From the NCBI GenBank assembly GCA_964427535.1, contig CAYRVF010000171.1, positions 1 through 8,484 on the forward strand: a stretch of 8,484 bases of DNA. Reading direction: 5' to 3'. The notes beneath the pieces were generated by a model. It saw only the letters and a list, made by a program, of their open reading frames with translations. It searched no databases and was not told where the DNA came from. Numbering within the stretch: the stretch's first letter is position 1; each line of letters opens with the position of its first letter. Of the stretch, positions 1 to 6,076 are shown piece by piece. Both the position numbers and the translations under genes were made by a program. Source of the DNA: CAYRVF01 sp964427535 (GTDB taxonomy: Bacteria > Chloroflexota > Ktedonobacteria > Ktedonobacterales > JADMIN01).

Positions 1-948
1 GTCATCCTCAAGCCGGCAAGCACTGCCGCGCTAATTGCGGCGCGCTTCGTCGATCTGCTGGAGGATGCGGGCGTTCCCGAGGGCGTGGTGAGCTTCCTGC
101 CGGGTCCAGGCGGCAAGATTGGCGACGCGCTGGTGCAGCACCCGCTGACACGCTTCGTCTCGTTCACGGGCTCACGCGAGGTGGGTCTGCGTATCAACGA
201 GCTGGCGGCCAAGCCGGCAGCGGGGCAGAAGTGGATCAAGCGGGCCATTCTAGAGATGGGCGGCAAGGACACCATCCTCGTCGACGAGACGGCTGATCTC
301 GATGCGGCAGCGGCGGCCATCGTGGCCTCTGCGTTCGGCTTCCAGGGCCAGAAGTGCTCGGCGTGCTCGCGTGCCGTGCTCGTAGACTCGGTCTATGACA
401 CGATGGTGGAGAAGATTCGCGACCGGGCACGCGCGCTCTCGATCGGCGACACGACGGATGCCTCGACGTACATGGGGCCCGTCATCGACGAGAACGCGTT
501 CAAGAAGATTCGCGAGTACATCGAGATCGGCAAGCAGGAAGGGCAGTTGATACTCGGCGGCGAGGCGCTGGACAGGCCGGGCTATTTCATCCCGCCGACG
601 ATCTTCAAGGACGTTGCGCCGACCGCGCGTCTTGCCCAGGAAGAGATCTTCGGCCCGGTGCTGGCGATCATCCGTGTGCGCGACTTCGAGGAGGGCATGG
701 AAGTCGTCAACAACACCGATTACGGACTGACCGGCTCGCTCTTCTCGCGCGACCGCGAGCGCATCGCGCGCGCCAACCGTGAGTTCCACGTCGGCAACCT
801 GTACATCAATCGGAAATGCACTGGGGCGCTCGTCGGCGTGCATCCGTTCGGCGGCTTCAACATGTCGGGCACCGACTCCAAAGCCGGCGGCCGCGATTAT
901 CTGCTGCTGTTCACGCAGGCGAAGGCGCTCTCCGAGAAGATTCGCTAA
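1..948 (+). CDS. rocA: L-glutamate gamma-semialdehyde (1-pyrroline-5-carboxylate) dehydrogenase, C-terminal part
   Basis: NAD-dependent oxidation of glutamate gamma-semialdehyde to glutamate, the last step of proline and arginine catabolism in the cytoplasm. The reading frame is open from base 1, so the N-terminus (about 200 residues of a family usually near 515) is missing and 315 residues remain. Visible aldehyde dehydrogenase landmarks, numbered from the window start, are VILKPAS at 1-7, FTGSREVG near 55-62, the catalytic-base glutamate in LEMGGKD (about residue 85), the nucleophile cysteine in GQKCSAC (residue 119, codon 355-357), EEIFGPV, and the C-terminal HPFGGFNMSGTDSKAGG signature. 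GQKWIKR and EFHVGNLYINR are characteristic of the RocA/PruA subfamily rather than of general aldehyde dehydrogenases. No proline dehydrogenase gene follows, so any partner would lie upstream. The stop is TAA at 946-948, and a hairpin follows 22 bases later. The subfamily call is from recalled family sequences and is firm. Confidence 0.95.
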   Translation, partial: VILKPASTAALIAARFVDLLEDAGVPEGVVSFLPGPGGKIGDALVQHPLTRFVSFTGSREVGLRINELAAKPAAGQKWIKRAILEMGGKDTILVDETADLDAAAAAIVASAFGFQGQKCSACSRAVLVDSVYDTMVEKIRDRARALSIGDTTDASTYMGPVIDENAFKKIREYIEIGKQEGQLILGGEALDRPGYFIPPTIFKDVAPTARLAQEEIFGPVLAIIRVRDFEEGMEVVNNTDYGLTGSLFSRDRERIARANREFHVGNLYINRKCTGALVGVHPFGGFNMSGTDSKAGGRDYLLLFTQAKALSEKIR

Positions 949-970
949 CGCTTGCGGTCTCTAGCGGTGG

Positions 971-999
971 CGCCCGGCGGCATGTATGCTGACCGGGCG
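971..999 (+). terminator. Hairpin after rocA, possible intrinsic terminator
   Basis: A perfect 7-base inverted repeat, CGCCCGG (971-977) and CCGGGCG (993-999), encloses a shorter GCA/TGC pairing around a TGTA loop. It lies 22 bases after the rocA stop and just before a new promoter. The bases after it (TCCGTTCGTTTC) are only moderately T-rich, so this is a weak intrinsic terminator at best. Position and GC-rich stem are the evidence. Confidence 0.45.
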
Positions 1000-1018
1000 T
1001 CCGTTCGTTTCAGGTCCC

Positions 1019-1047
1019 TTGCGACTGCACCGTTCCCCTGCTATACT
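1019..1047 (+). promoter_or_regulatory. Sigma70-like promoter for comEA
   Basis: A -35 box TTGCGA (1019-1024, 4 of 6 to consensus) is separated by exactly 17 bases from a -10 box TATACT (1042-1047, 5 of 6). Transcription would start near 1054, about 43 bases before the chosen ATG. It sits right after the rocA hairpin, which supports a new transcription unit here. Confidence 0.6.
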
Positions 1048-1096
1048 GCCAGTCGATTTCGGATCGAGTCGACGTGTATGGCGGGAGTGGGGAACG

Positions 1097-1693
1097 ATGC
1101 TGTGGAGGTTCGCGCGAGCGGTCTTCGTGTCGCGGGCGTACATACCCGTATCGACGGGCATCTTGTTGGTGTTGACGACTGGGCTGGGATTAACACTATT
1201 GATGCGCGCGGGAGCGTGGCCACCCGCGTTCCTCAGGGCTCAGCCAGCAGTGATCATCACTCAGCCGCAGCAGCCGACGACGGTATCGCGGGCCCCACAG
1301 ATCCGTGCGGCTGTGCTGGGGGCCGTACGGACGCCGGGCGTCTATGCCGTATCTAGCGACGCGCGGGTGCGGGACCTCGTCGCGCAGGCGGGCGGCTTGC
1401 TGAGCACCGCGGACGTGCAACGCGTCGATCTGGCGGCGCCGCTCCCGAGCATGGACGCGGTCTACGTTCCGCACATAGGCGAGCGACTGCCGCCACTGGC
1501 GAACGGCAAGCTCGACCTGAATGCCGCGAGCGCCGACGACATTCGCAATGCTACGGGCATCAGCGCGACGACGGCCAAACGCATCATCACGTATCGCTCC
1601 GCTCATGGCCCGTTCACCGCCGTCAATCAGCTCCTGCTCGTACCCGTCAGCCGCGCCTCGTACGACCGCATGGCCGACCTCGTGACCGTCTGA
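1097..1693 (+). CDS. comEA: ComEA-like helix-hairpin-helix DNA-binding protein with SLBB domain
   Basis: Predicted membrane-anchored DNA receptor of the competence (natural transformation) type, 198 residues. Residues 1-14 are basic, followed by one hydrophobic membrane segment at about 15-36. A proline/glutamine-rich linker leads to an SLBB domain at about 69-130 (VLGAVRTPGVY, then DLVAQAGG). A ComEA-type helix-hairpin-helix region at about 137-198 starts with KLDLNAASADDI and contains the typical YRSAHGPF. I chose ATG 1097 rather than in-frame codons from 986 because a promoter lies inside the longer frame and GGGAG (1083-1087) is well spaced. The hairpins are degenerate: the first reads GIS instead of GIG, and the second has VSRAS in place of a glycine hairpin. 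No other com gene is in view, so a role in DNA uptake is family-based; a general exported DNA-binding protein is possible. Confidence 0.85.
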   Translation: MLWRFARAVFVSRAYIPVSTGILLVLTTGLGLTLLMRAGAWPPAFLRAQPAVIITQPQQPTTVSRAPQIRAAVLGAVRTPGVYAVSSDARVRDLVAQAGGLLSTADVQRVDLAAPLPSMDAVYVPHIGERLPPLANGKLDLNAASADDIRNATGISATTAKRIITYRSAHGPFTAVNQLLLVPVSRASYDRMADLVTV

Positions 1694-1792
1694 GCTGGGT
1701 TCAGCGCAAACCTCTCCGAGCACAGCATGGATAAGGTACATGTGGCAGACTGGTGAGGGAGCGGTTCAACACGGAGTCGGGGAGCGGCGCGC

Positions 1793-2503
1793 ATGGATGA
1801 GATTGTCCGGGAGGTCCTGGGGGTCGTGCTGGCGGGCGGGCGCAGCTCTCGCATGGGGAGGAACAAGGCGCTGCTCGTGCTCGAAGGTGAGACGCTGATC
1901 GCGCGGGTGGTGCGGCTGGTGCGCCAAGTGACGCGGGAGGTGGTCGTCGTCGGCGATCCGGTGCTCTCGTCGTACGTCGATGCGCCGGTTGTCGGCGATG
2001 AGACGCCGGGGCTGGGGCCACTCGCTGCCCTGCGGACGGCATTGCGCATTGCTTATGGGCGGGATGTGTTGCTCGTAGGCTGTGACATGCCGTTTCTCGT
2101 GCCCGCGGCGCTGCGGCGGGTGCTGGCGGAAGCCGACCGGTGGACAGATGCGGCTGTCGTCCTGCCGCGCACAGACAATGGCCCCCAGTATCTGCACGCG
2201 CTCTACCGAGCGCGATGCCTGCCGCGCGTGACTGGTCTTCTGGCGGACGGCGCGCGATCACTCGCCGAGCTGGTGGACGAGGTCACGGTCGTGGAGTTGC
2301 CGCCTACTGACCTGCTCGAGGCTGACCCTGCCGGTGTCTCCACCCTGAATGTGAATACTCCCGACGAGTACGCTCGTGCCATAGCGCTTGTCACGCACGA
2401 CTCGACAGAACGCGAACCGCCGACGCGAGAGGCGATTGTACGCGAGCCTACTTTGCGAACAGACGCGGACGAACATACGACTTTGCCACCGAGCCTGGAA
2501 TAG
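1793..2503 (+). CDS. mobA: Molybdenum cofactor guanylyltransferase (MobA-like)
   Basis: Cytoplasmic nucleotidyltransferase that attaches GMP from GTP to Mo-molybdopterin, giving the bis-MGD precursor. The 236-residue product starts with the nucleotide-binding signature LAGGRSSRMGRNK (residues 13-25), has TPGLGPLAAL (71-80), the metal-binding aspartate in GCDMPF (96-101, D98), and the late NVNTP motif (186-190) typical of MobA. The LAGG form, rather than the TAAG/LAAG form of the cytidylyltransferase MocA, points to GTP use. The last 35 or so residues, after the normal MobA end, form a charged, probably disordered tail. GGGGAG at 1779-1784 is a good ribosome site, 8 bases before the ATG. It lies 99 bases after comEA with no clear promoter between, so co-transcription is possible. 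A MocA-like role for the CO dehydrogenase encoded downstream cannot be excluded. Confidence 0.88.
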   Translation: MDEIVREVLGVVLAGGRSSRMGRNKALLVLEGETLIARVVRLVRQVTREVVVVGDPVLSSYVDAPVVGDETPGLGPLAALRTALRIAYGRDVLLVGCDMPFLVPAALRRVLAEADRWTDAAVVLPRTDNGPQYLHALYRARCLPRVTGLLADGARSLAELVDEVTVVELPPTDLLEADPAGVSTLNVNTPDEYARAIALVTHDSTEREPPTREAIVREPTLRTDADEHTTLPPSLE

Positions 2504-2610
2504 AGCCTCTCCATCCCTGGCGGCTGAAGACACGCAATTACAGAGTCGTAAGCATGTCATGTTTATGCCGTGCCGCGCCAAAACTGAGACCCGAACGCAA
2601 CCATTAATAC

Positions 2611-2639
2611 TTCCAGCTATAACACGATTCGTCTACAAT
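2611..2639 (+). promoter_or_regulatory. Possible promoter for the patatin-like gene
   Basis: TACAAT (2634-2639) matches the -10 consensus at 5 of 6 positions and lies in an AT-richer patch of the 195-base gap after mobA. The -35 region (TTCCAG at 2611-2616, 17-base spacing) is poor. Transcription would start about 55 bases before the ATG. Tentative, resting mainly on the -10 box and on local base composition. Confidence 0.35.
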
Positions 2640-2698
2640 GAGGCCAATGGGGACCGGTCGCTTGCGCCCACGGGGGGTAGGCGCGAAAGGGGGCAGAG

Positions 2699-3694
2699 AT
2701 GCGAGCACTCAACCTGTCGTTGCGTCGCCGGTTTCGAGTTGTACGCGGACGCGGTGCCGTTGAACAGGCCTACGATGCGGCGGGTACGCAGAGTGGACCA
2801 CCCGCACGGGAGAAAACGGCGTTCGTGCTGCTGGGGGGCGGGGCACGCGGCGCCGCTCAGGCAGGCGCGATCACCGTGCTCCTAAGCGCGGGCATTGTGC
2901 CAGATTACATCGTCGGCATCTCGGCCGGGTCGTGGAACGGTGCGTTTATCGCGCAGATTCCGAGTGTCGAGCGCGCCCTGGAACTCGAAAGTCTCTGGAT
3001 GGCGACGACCTCACTGCGCGTGCTCGGGCCTCATCGCTGGCGCATTGCCCTCAACGCGCTCGGCAACCGCCAGTCGTTGTATGATAGTGATGGCCTCCGA
3101 TCAGTCGCGCGCATGTATCTGGCAGGGCTCACGTTTGAGAATGTACGCGTGCCATTGAGCATCGTGGCGACGAATCTGGTGAGCGGCGAGGCCAAGCTCT
3201 TTACAGAGGGGGCGCTGTTGCATGCTGTTCTGGCGTCCTCGGCCATGCCGGGCATCTTCCCTCCTGTACGGTACGGGCAGGATATATTGGTGGATGGCGG
3301 GCTGGCGGAGTGGGCCGGATGCCAGGCCGCGATACAGGCAGGTGCTACACGGATCTGTCTCGTCGGGTGCGGTAGCGTCACGTCGGCGCAACCACGCATC
3401 CGGACCTTCCGGCACATCTTTGAGCGATCGTGGGAGATAGGGCTGCGGTTTGGCTTCGACCGCACCGTGTTTGCCCTCAGCAGCGCTGGCATCGACGTGC
3501 TTCCGGTCTTTCCAGAATTCAATCGCGGCAGCGTGCTCGACTTCGATCAGGCGCCGGGACTGATCACCGCCGGAAGAATGGCGGCGGAGCGGGCCGTTGA
3601 GCAGTGGAGAGCGGCATCCGCCGCGCTAGAAACTCCACCACACCGTGCGCGCGAACTGGCACGCCCATTGCGGCGTCCGGCCTCCTCTGCGTAG
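2699..3694 (+). CDS. Patatin-like phospholipase family protein
   Basis: Predicted serine lipid acyl hydrolase of 331 residues using a Ser-Asp dyad. The patatin domain runs from about residue 40 to 290. The oxyanion-hole motif is GGGARG (46-51), the nucleophile elbow is GISAGS with Ser75, the conserved SSAMPGIFPPV block is at 180-190, and the dyad aspartate is Asp199 in LVDGG. All catalytic elements are intact. The N-terminal 38 residues are arginine-rich with no signal peptide or membrane helix, which suggests a cytoplasmic or peripheral membrane protein of the RssA/YchK type. The start ATG is supported by AAAGGGGG at 2686-2693. The natural substrate cannot be told from sequence. Neighbours (mobA, xer) are unrelated, and the gene appears to be a single transcription unit. 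Confidence 0.9.
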   Translation: MRALNLSLRRRFRVVRGRGAVEQAYDAAGTQSGPPAREKTAFVLLGGGARGAAQAGAITVLLSAGIVPDYIVGISAGSWNGAFIAQIPSVERALELESLWMATTSLRVLGPHRWRIALNALGNRQSLYDSDGLRSVARMYLAGLTFENVRVPLSIVATNLVSGEAKLFTEGALLHAVLASSAMPGIFPPVRYGQDILVDGGLAEWAGCQAAIQAGATRICLVGCGSVTSAQPRIRTFRHIFERSWEIGLRFGFDRTVFALSSAGIDVLPVFPEFNRGSVLDFDQAPGLITAGRMAAERAVEQWRAASAALETPPHRARELARPLRRPASSA

Positions 3695-3743
3695 CCATCA
3701 GCGCACCAGACGTCCGAATGCTCCGGCAGAAGTCATATCTGTG

Positions 3744-3772
3744 TTGTATCGGCTGCCGGGCGTGGGTATAAT
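3744..3772 (+). promoter_or_regulatory. Sigma70-like promoter upstream of the Xer gene
   Basis: A perfect -10 box TATAAT (3767-3772) is preceded, with 17-base spacing, by TTGTAT (3744-3749, 3 of 6 including the key TTG). Transcription would start near 3779, leaving a leader of about 140 bases before the recombinase ATG at 3919. It is the best -10 hexamer seen in the window and lies in the 224-base gap after the patatin gene. Confidence 0.6.
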
Positions 3773-3808
3773 TGCGAGTGCTGCGCTGACGGCAAGCCCG
3801 TGTAGATT

Positions 3809-3855
3809 GCTCCGCTCAAGACGACATGCGCGCATCTCTGTGTCGTCATGGGAGC
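3809..3855 (+). terminator. Two-tier hairpin followed by TTTT in the xer leader (possible attenuator)
   Basis: Outer arms GCTCC (3809-3813) and GGAGC (3851-3855) flank inner arms GACGACA (3820-3826) and TGTCGTC (3841-3847), all perfectly complementary. The loop is 14 bases and contains the palindrome TGCGCGCA. G plus four T follows at 3856-3860. It lies about 30 bases after the predicted transcription start and 63 bases before the xer ATG. It could be an attenuator, an RNA stabilising element, or the end of a short transcript. The T run is short, so terminator function is uncertain. Confidence 0.4.
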
Positions 3856-3918
3856 GTTTTGGGGTGGGGCATCACTGGCTCAGGCCCGCGAAGACAGAAG
3901 TGAGGCAACGAACACTCT

Positions 3919-4869
3919 ATGGACTCGGCTATCCAGGACTTCATCACAGCCCTCGCGGCGCAGCGTCATTCGAGTGAGAATACGCTCGGCGCGTACCGCA
4001 CCGATCTGCGCCAGCTGGCTCAATTCCTGGAGCGCGCGGGCGTCTCTCGCTGGGTCGAGGTTACGCCGGCTCTGGCGGCGGAATACGTGATGCAACTACG
4101 TCAGCGCCAGTACGCGACGACGTCCATCGCGCGGAAGGTTGCGGCGACCAAGTCGTTCTTCCACTTTTTGGTCCAGACGAATGTGGTGACTGAGGATCCG
4201 ACCGCCTCACTCGATACTCCACGAGTCGAGAAGTACCTGCCAAATGTGCTGACGCCCGAGGAGGTCGCCCGACTCTTCGCCGTCGTGCTGGCGGATTCGC
4301 CGTCCGGTCAGCGCGATCTGGCCATGTTGCACACACTACATTCGACGGGCATGCGCGTCTCAGAGCTGGTAACGTGCGACACCGGACATCTCGATCTGGC
4401 GCGCGGGCACATTCGCTGCCGGGGCCGCAATCGCCGCGAGCGGCTGCTGCCGCTCTCGCTCGAAGCGCAACGCGCACTGGTCGCGTACGTCGAGGACGGG
4501 CGCCGCTCGCTGGTCCACGGTGACGCGCAGCAGGCGCTTTTCCTCAATCATCATGGTCAGCGCCTGACACGCCAGGGCTTCTGGCTCATCATGAAGAACT
4601 ACGCACGCAGCGCGGGCATCTCGCGGATCACCCCGCACACGCTGCGTCACTCCTTCGCGCTCGACATGCTTGGGCGGGGAATGGAACTGCGCAGTGTGCA
4701 GGAGCTGCTGGGGCATGCCAACATCTCGACCACGCAGGTCTACGCGCACCTGCGGCGCATGCAGCCGAGCGCGCTCGCCAACGTGCTAGAGAGTCTGGCG
4801 GTGCTGGAGGAAGGCGATCTGGCGGCGGTCGAGTCCGCGGGTGTGGGCGCGACGCAGCAGACTCGCTAG
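3919..4869 (+). CDS. xer: Xer-type tyrosine recombinase (XerC/XerD family)
   Basis: Predicted site-specific recombinase of the family that resolves chromosome dimers at dif, 316 residues. The N-terminal SAM-like core-binding domain spans about residues 1-90 and the catalytic domain about 107-290. Catalytic residues seen are Arg146 (STGMRVSEL), His240 and Arg243 (TPHTLRHSFA), His266 (LLGHANISTTQ) and nucleophile Tyr275. The active-site lysine of the beta2-beta3 turn (GKG in XerD) is Arg170 here, in RGRNRRER, and no lysine occurs from residue 106 to 225. Length and full-length fit suggest a housekeeping Xer rather than a phage integrase, with a tail of some 25 residues after the usual end. The ATG is the first possible start after an in-frame TGA at 3901; AGTGAGG (3899-3905) is a rather distant ribosome site. 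Purine nucleoside phosphorylase follows 58 bases later. XerC versus XerD cannot be settled here. Confidence 0.88.
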   Translation: MDSAIQDFITALAAQRHSSENTLGAYRTDLRQLAQFLERAGVSRWVEVTPALAAEYVMQLRQRQYATTSIARKVAATKSFFHFLVQTNVVTEDPTASLDTPRVEKYLPNVLTPEEVARLFAVVLADSPSGQRDLAMLHTLHSTGMRVSELVTCDTGHLDLARGHIRCRGRNRRERLLPLSLEAQRALVAYVEDGRRSLVHGDAQQALFLNHHGQRLTRQGFWLIMKNYARSAGISRITPHTLRHSFALDMLGRGMELRSVQELLGHANISTTQVYAHLRRMQPSALANVLESLAVLEEGDLAAVESAGVGATQQTR

Positions 4870-4910
4870 CGCCATTCCAGCCTTTGGATTCCAATTGTGA
4901 CATCGACCGA

Positions 4911-4918
4911 AAAGGTGG
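4911..4918 (+). promoter_or_regulatory. Ribosome binding site that fixes the GTG start of the phosphorylase gene
   Basis: AAAGGTGG at 4911-4918 closely matches the anti-Shine-Dalgarno complement and sits 9 bases before GTG 4928. No ATG is similarly placed, so this site decides the non-ATG start. Confidence 0.65.
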
Positions 4919-4927
4919 TGCATACCT

Positions 4928-5791
4928 GTGGGGAGCGTGCTGGGCGAGTTTGGGTACGATCAGGCGGCCGAGGTGGCCGAAGTGGTGCGCCAGCGCGTTT
5001 CCCGGCCCATTCGGGCGGCCGTTGTGCTCGGGACCGGACTCGGCGGGCTTGCCGATCGCGTGACGGATGCCATCACCTTCCCCTACTCGGAGCTCCCCCA
5101 TTTTCCGCACGCCACTGTGGTGGGCCACGCGGGACGGCTCGTCTTCGGCGACTTGCGAGGTATGGCGGTCGGCGTGATGCAGGGCCGGTTTCATCTGTAC
5201 GAGGGCTACAGCCCGAGTCAGGTGGTATTTCCTTTGCGTGTGCTCCAACTGCTCGGTGCTGACACGCTGATTGTCACGAATGCGTCGGGCGGTATGACTC
5301 CCTCCCTGGTTGCCGGGAGCCTGCTCCTCCTCAAGGATCATATCGGGTTGCCGACGATGGCGGGGCTCAACCCATTGCGCGGGCCGAACGACGAGCGGTT
5401 TGGGCCGCGCTTCCCCTCGATCTCGGGCGCATATGACAGTGGGCTGCGGTCGCTCGCGAAGGACGTCGCGAAGTCCCACCGTATCCGGCTGCACGAGGGT
5501 GTGTACGCGATGGTGAGCGGCCCAAACTATGAGTCGCCCGCGGAGCTGCGCTTTCTCCGGCAGGCCGGAGCGGACGCGGTCGGCATGTCCACAGTGCCGG
5601 AGGTGCTCGCAGCACGTCATATGGGCATGCGTGTGCTGGCGATTAGCTGTGTCACGAATGCGACGATTCAGGACGAGTCGAGCGGGGCTGAGACCGCCCA
5701 CGAAGACGTCGTCGCGGTTGCGCAAGCGGCGGGCGAACGGTTGGCGACCGTTATCGAGGATGTGCTCGCCCGATTAGCCCAAGGTGCCTAG
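4928..5791 (+). CDS. punA: Purine nucleoside phosphorylase (trimeric, inosine/guanosine type)
   Basis: Phosphorolysis of inosine, guanosine and their deoxy forms to free base and (deoxy)ribose 1-phosphate, in cytoplasmic purine salvage; 287 residues, normal for the low-molecular-mass trimeric family. Phosphate-site motifs are GTGLGG (35-40; Thr36 replaces the usual Ser), GHAGRLVFG (66-74) and QGRFHLYEGY (85-94, with Arg87, His89 and Glu92). The nucleoside site has NASGG (118-122), GPNYES with Tyr201 and Glu202, Met220 in VGMST, Asn244 in VTNAT and His258. The Glu202/Asn244 pair corresponds to the human Glu201/Asn243 that confer 6-oxopurine preference, so adenosine should be a poor substrate. 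The start is GTG with a strong ribosome site. The 58-base gap after xer holds no clear promoter, so the two genes are probably co-transcribed. A methylthioadenosine phosphorylase is less likely because of the Asn244 residue. Confidence 0.92.
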   Translation: MGSVLGEFGYDQAAEVAEVVRQRVSRPIRAAVVLGTGLGGLADRVTDAITFPYSELPHFPHATVVGHAGRLVFGDLRGMAVGVMQGRFHLYEGYSPSQVVFPLRVLQLLGADTLIVTNASGGMTPSLVAGSLLLLKDHIGLPTMAGLNPLRGPNDERFGPRFPSISGAYDSGLRSLAKDVAKSHRIRLHEGVYAMVSGPNYESPAELRFLRQAGADAVGMSTVPEVLAARHMGMRVLAISCVTNATIQDESSGAETAHEDVVAVAQAAGERLATVIEDVLARLAQGA

Positions 5792-5936
5792 CTGGCAAAG
5801 TGTAAGGCGTCACGAATCGGTGTACGGAGGAGCGCCCAGATAGGCCATCCCCCCACGGCCACCAAGTTGGCGCCCGACGTTTGGCTTAGGTTGTTACCCT
5901 CGCCGTAGTGCATGGCGGGACCAGTGTGTCCAGCTC

Positions 5937-5954
5937 GGAACGCTGTAGCGTTCC
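5937..5954. repeat. 18-base interrupted palindrome (possible operator)
   Basis: GGAACGCT and AGCGTTCC are perfect 8-base inverted arms separated by GT. The near-zero spacer suits a dimeric regulator binding DNA better than an RNA hairpin. It lies about 50 bases upstream of the predicted -35 box, a typical activator position. The cognate protein is unknown. Confidence 0.5.
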
Positions 5955-5981
5955 AAAGGCAACCACATCTCGACGGGCTTG

Positions 5982-6003
5982 GTGGAGCGCGAAAACCCTC
6001 CAC
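5982..6003. repeat. Inverted repeat abutting the cox promoter -35 box
   Basis: GTGGAG (5982-5987) and CTCCAC (5998-6003) are perfect 6-base arms 10 bases apart. The right arm ends directly next to the predicted -35 hexamer at 6004. Arms this short can occur by chance, so the position is the main argument for function. Confidence 0.3.
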
Positions 6004-6033
6004 TTGTCATATCGTGGCACGTCATGCTACAAC
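6004..6033 (+). promoter_or_regulatory. Probable promoter of the coxMSL operon
   Basis: TTGTCA (6004-6009, 5 of 6 to the -35 consensus) and TACAAC (6028-6033, 4 of 6 to the -10 consensus) are 18 bases apart. The -10 box is preceded by TGC, an extended -10 feature. Transcription would start near 6040 and give a leader of about 126 bases. The -10 box overlaps the left arm of the inverted repeat at 6029-6076, so a protein bound there would block it. Confidence 0.45.
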
Positions 6034-6076
6034 TGCTCATACAGCGACTGAATCGGCTCGCTGGATGAGCAGTTGT
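6029..6076. repeat. Long inverted repeat (17 of 18 paired) upstream of coxM
   Basis: Left arm 6029-6046 begins ACAACTGCTCAT and continues with CAGCG after one base. Right arm 6059-6076 mirrors it as CGCTG and ATGAGCAGTTGT. The single mismatch is A6041 against G6064, and the spacer is 12 bases. As DNA it could be an operator over the promoter. As RNA from read-through of the phosphorylase gene it would make a very stable hairpin ending in TTGTTT, so it may also act as a terminator insulating the cox operon. Confidence 0.6.

Noticed and set aside
250..843. Open frame of 197 codons on the - strand opposite rocA
   Set aside because: Mirror of a conserved enzyme gene with no family resemblance of its own.
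986..1096. Longer start for the ComEA-like protein
   Set aside because: The extra 37 residues are not ComEA-like, and a good promoter (1019-1047) would lie inside them.
2388..2885. Open frame on the + strand overlapping the end of mobA and the start of the patatin gene
   Set aside because: It overlaps two conserved genes in another frame, lacks a good ribosome site, and has no recognisable motif.
4884..4894. TTGGA-T-TCCAA palindrome between xer and the phosphorylase gene
   Set aside because: Arms of five bases are too short to separate from chance, and no promoter or T run accompanies it.
4628..5725. Open frame of 365 codons on the - strand opposite xer and the phosphorylase
   Set aside because: It lies antisense to two clear genes, shows no recognisable domain, and is rich in Arg, Pro, Ala and His, as expected from the complement of GC-rich codons.
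5792..5936. Possible riboswitch or terminator after the phosphorylase gene
   Set aside because: I found no convincing stem with a T run and no recognisable riboswitch core in this stretch.
6005..6020. TGTCA-N6 half-site resembling a CooA/CRP-family site
   Set aside because: The right half (GGCAC) does not match the expected complement, so only one half-site is present and it coincides with the -35 box.
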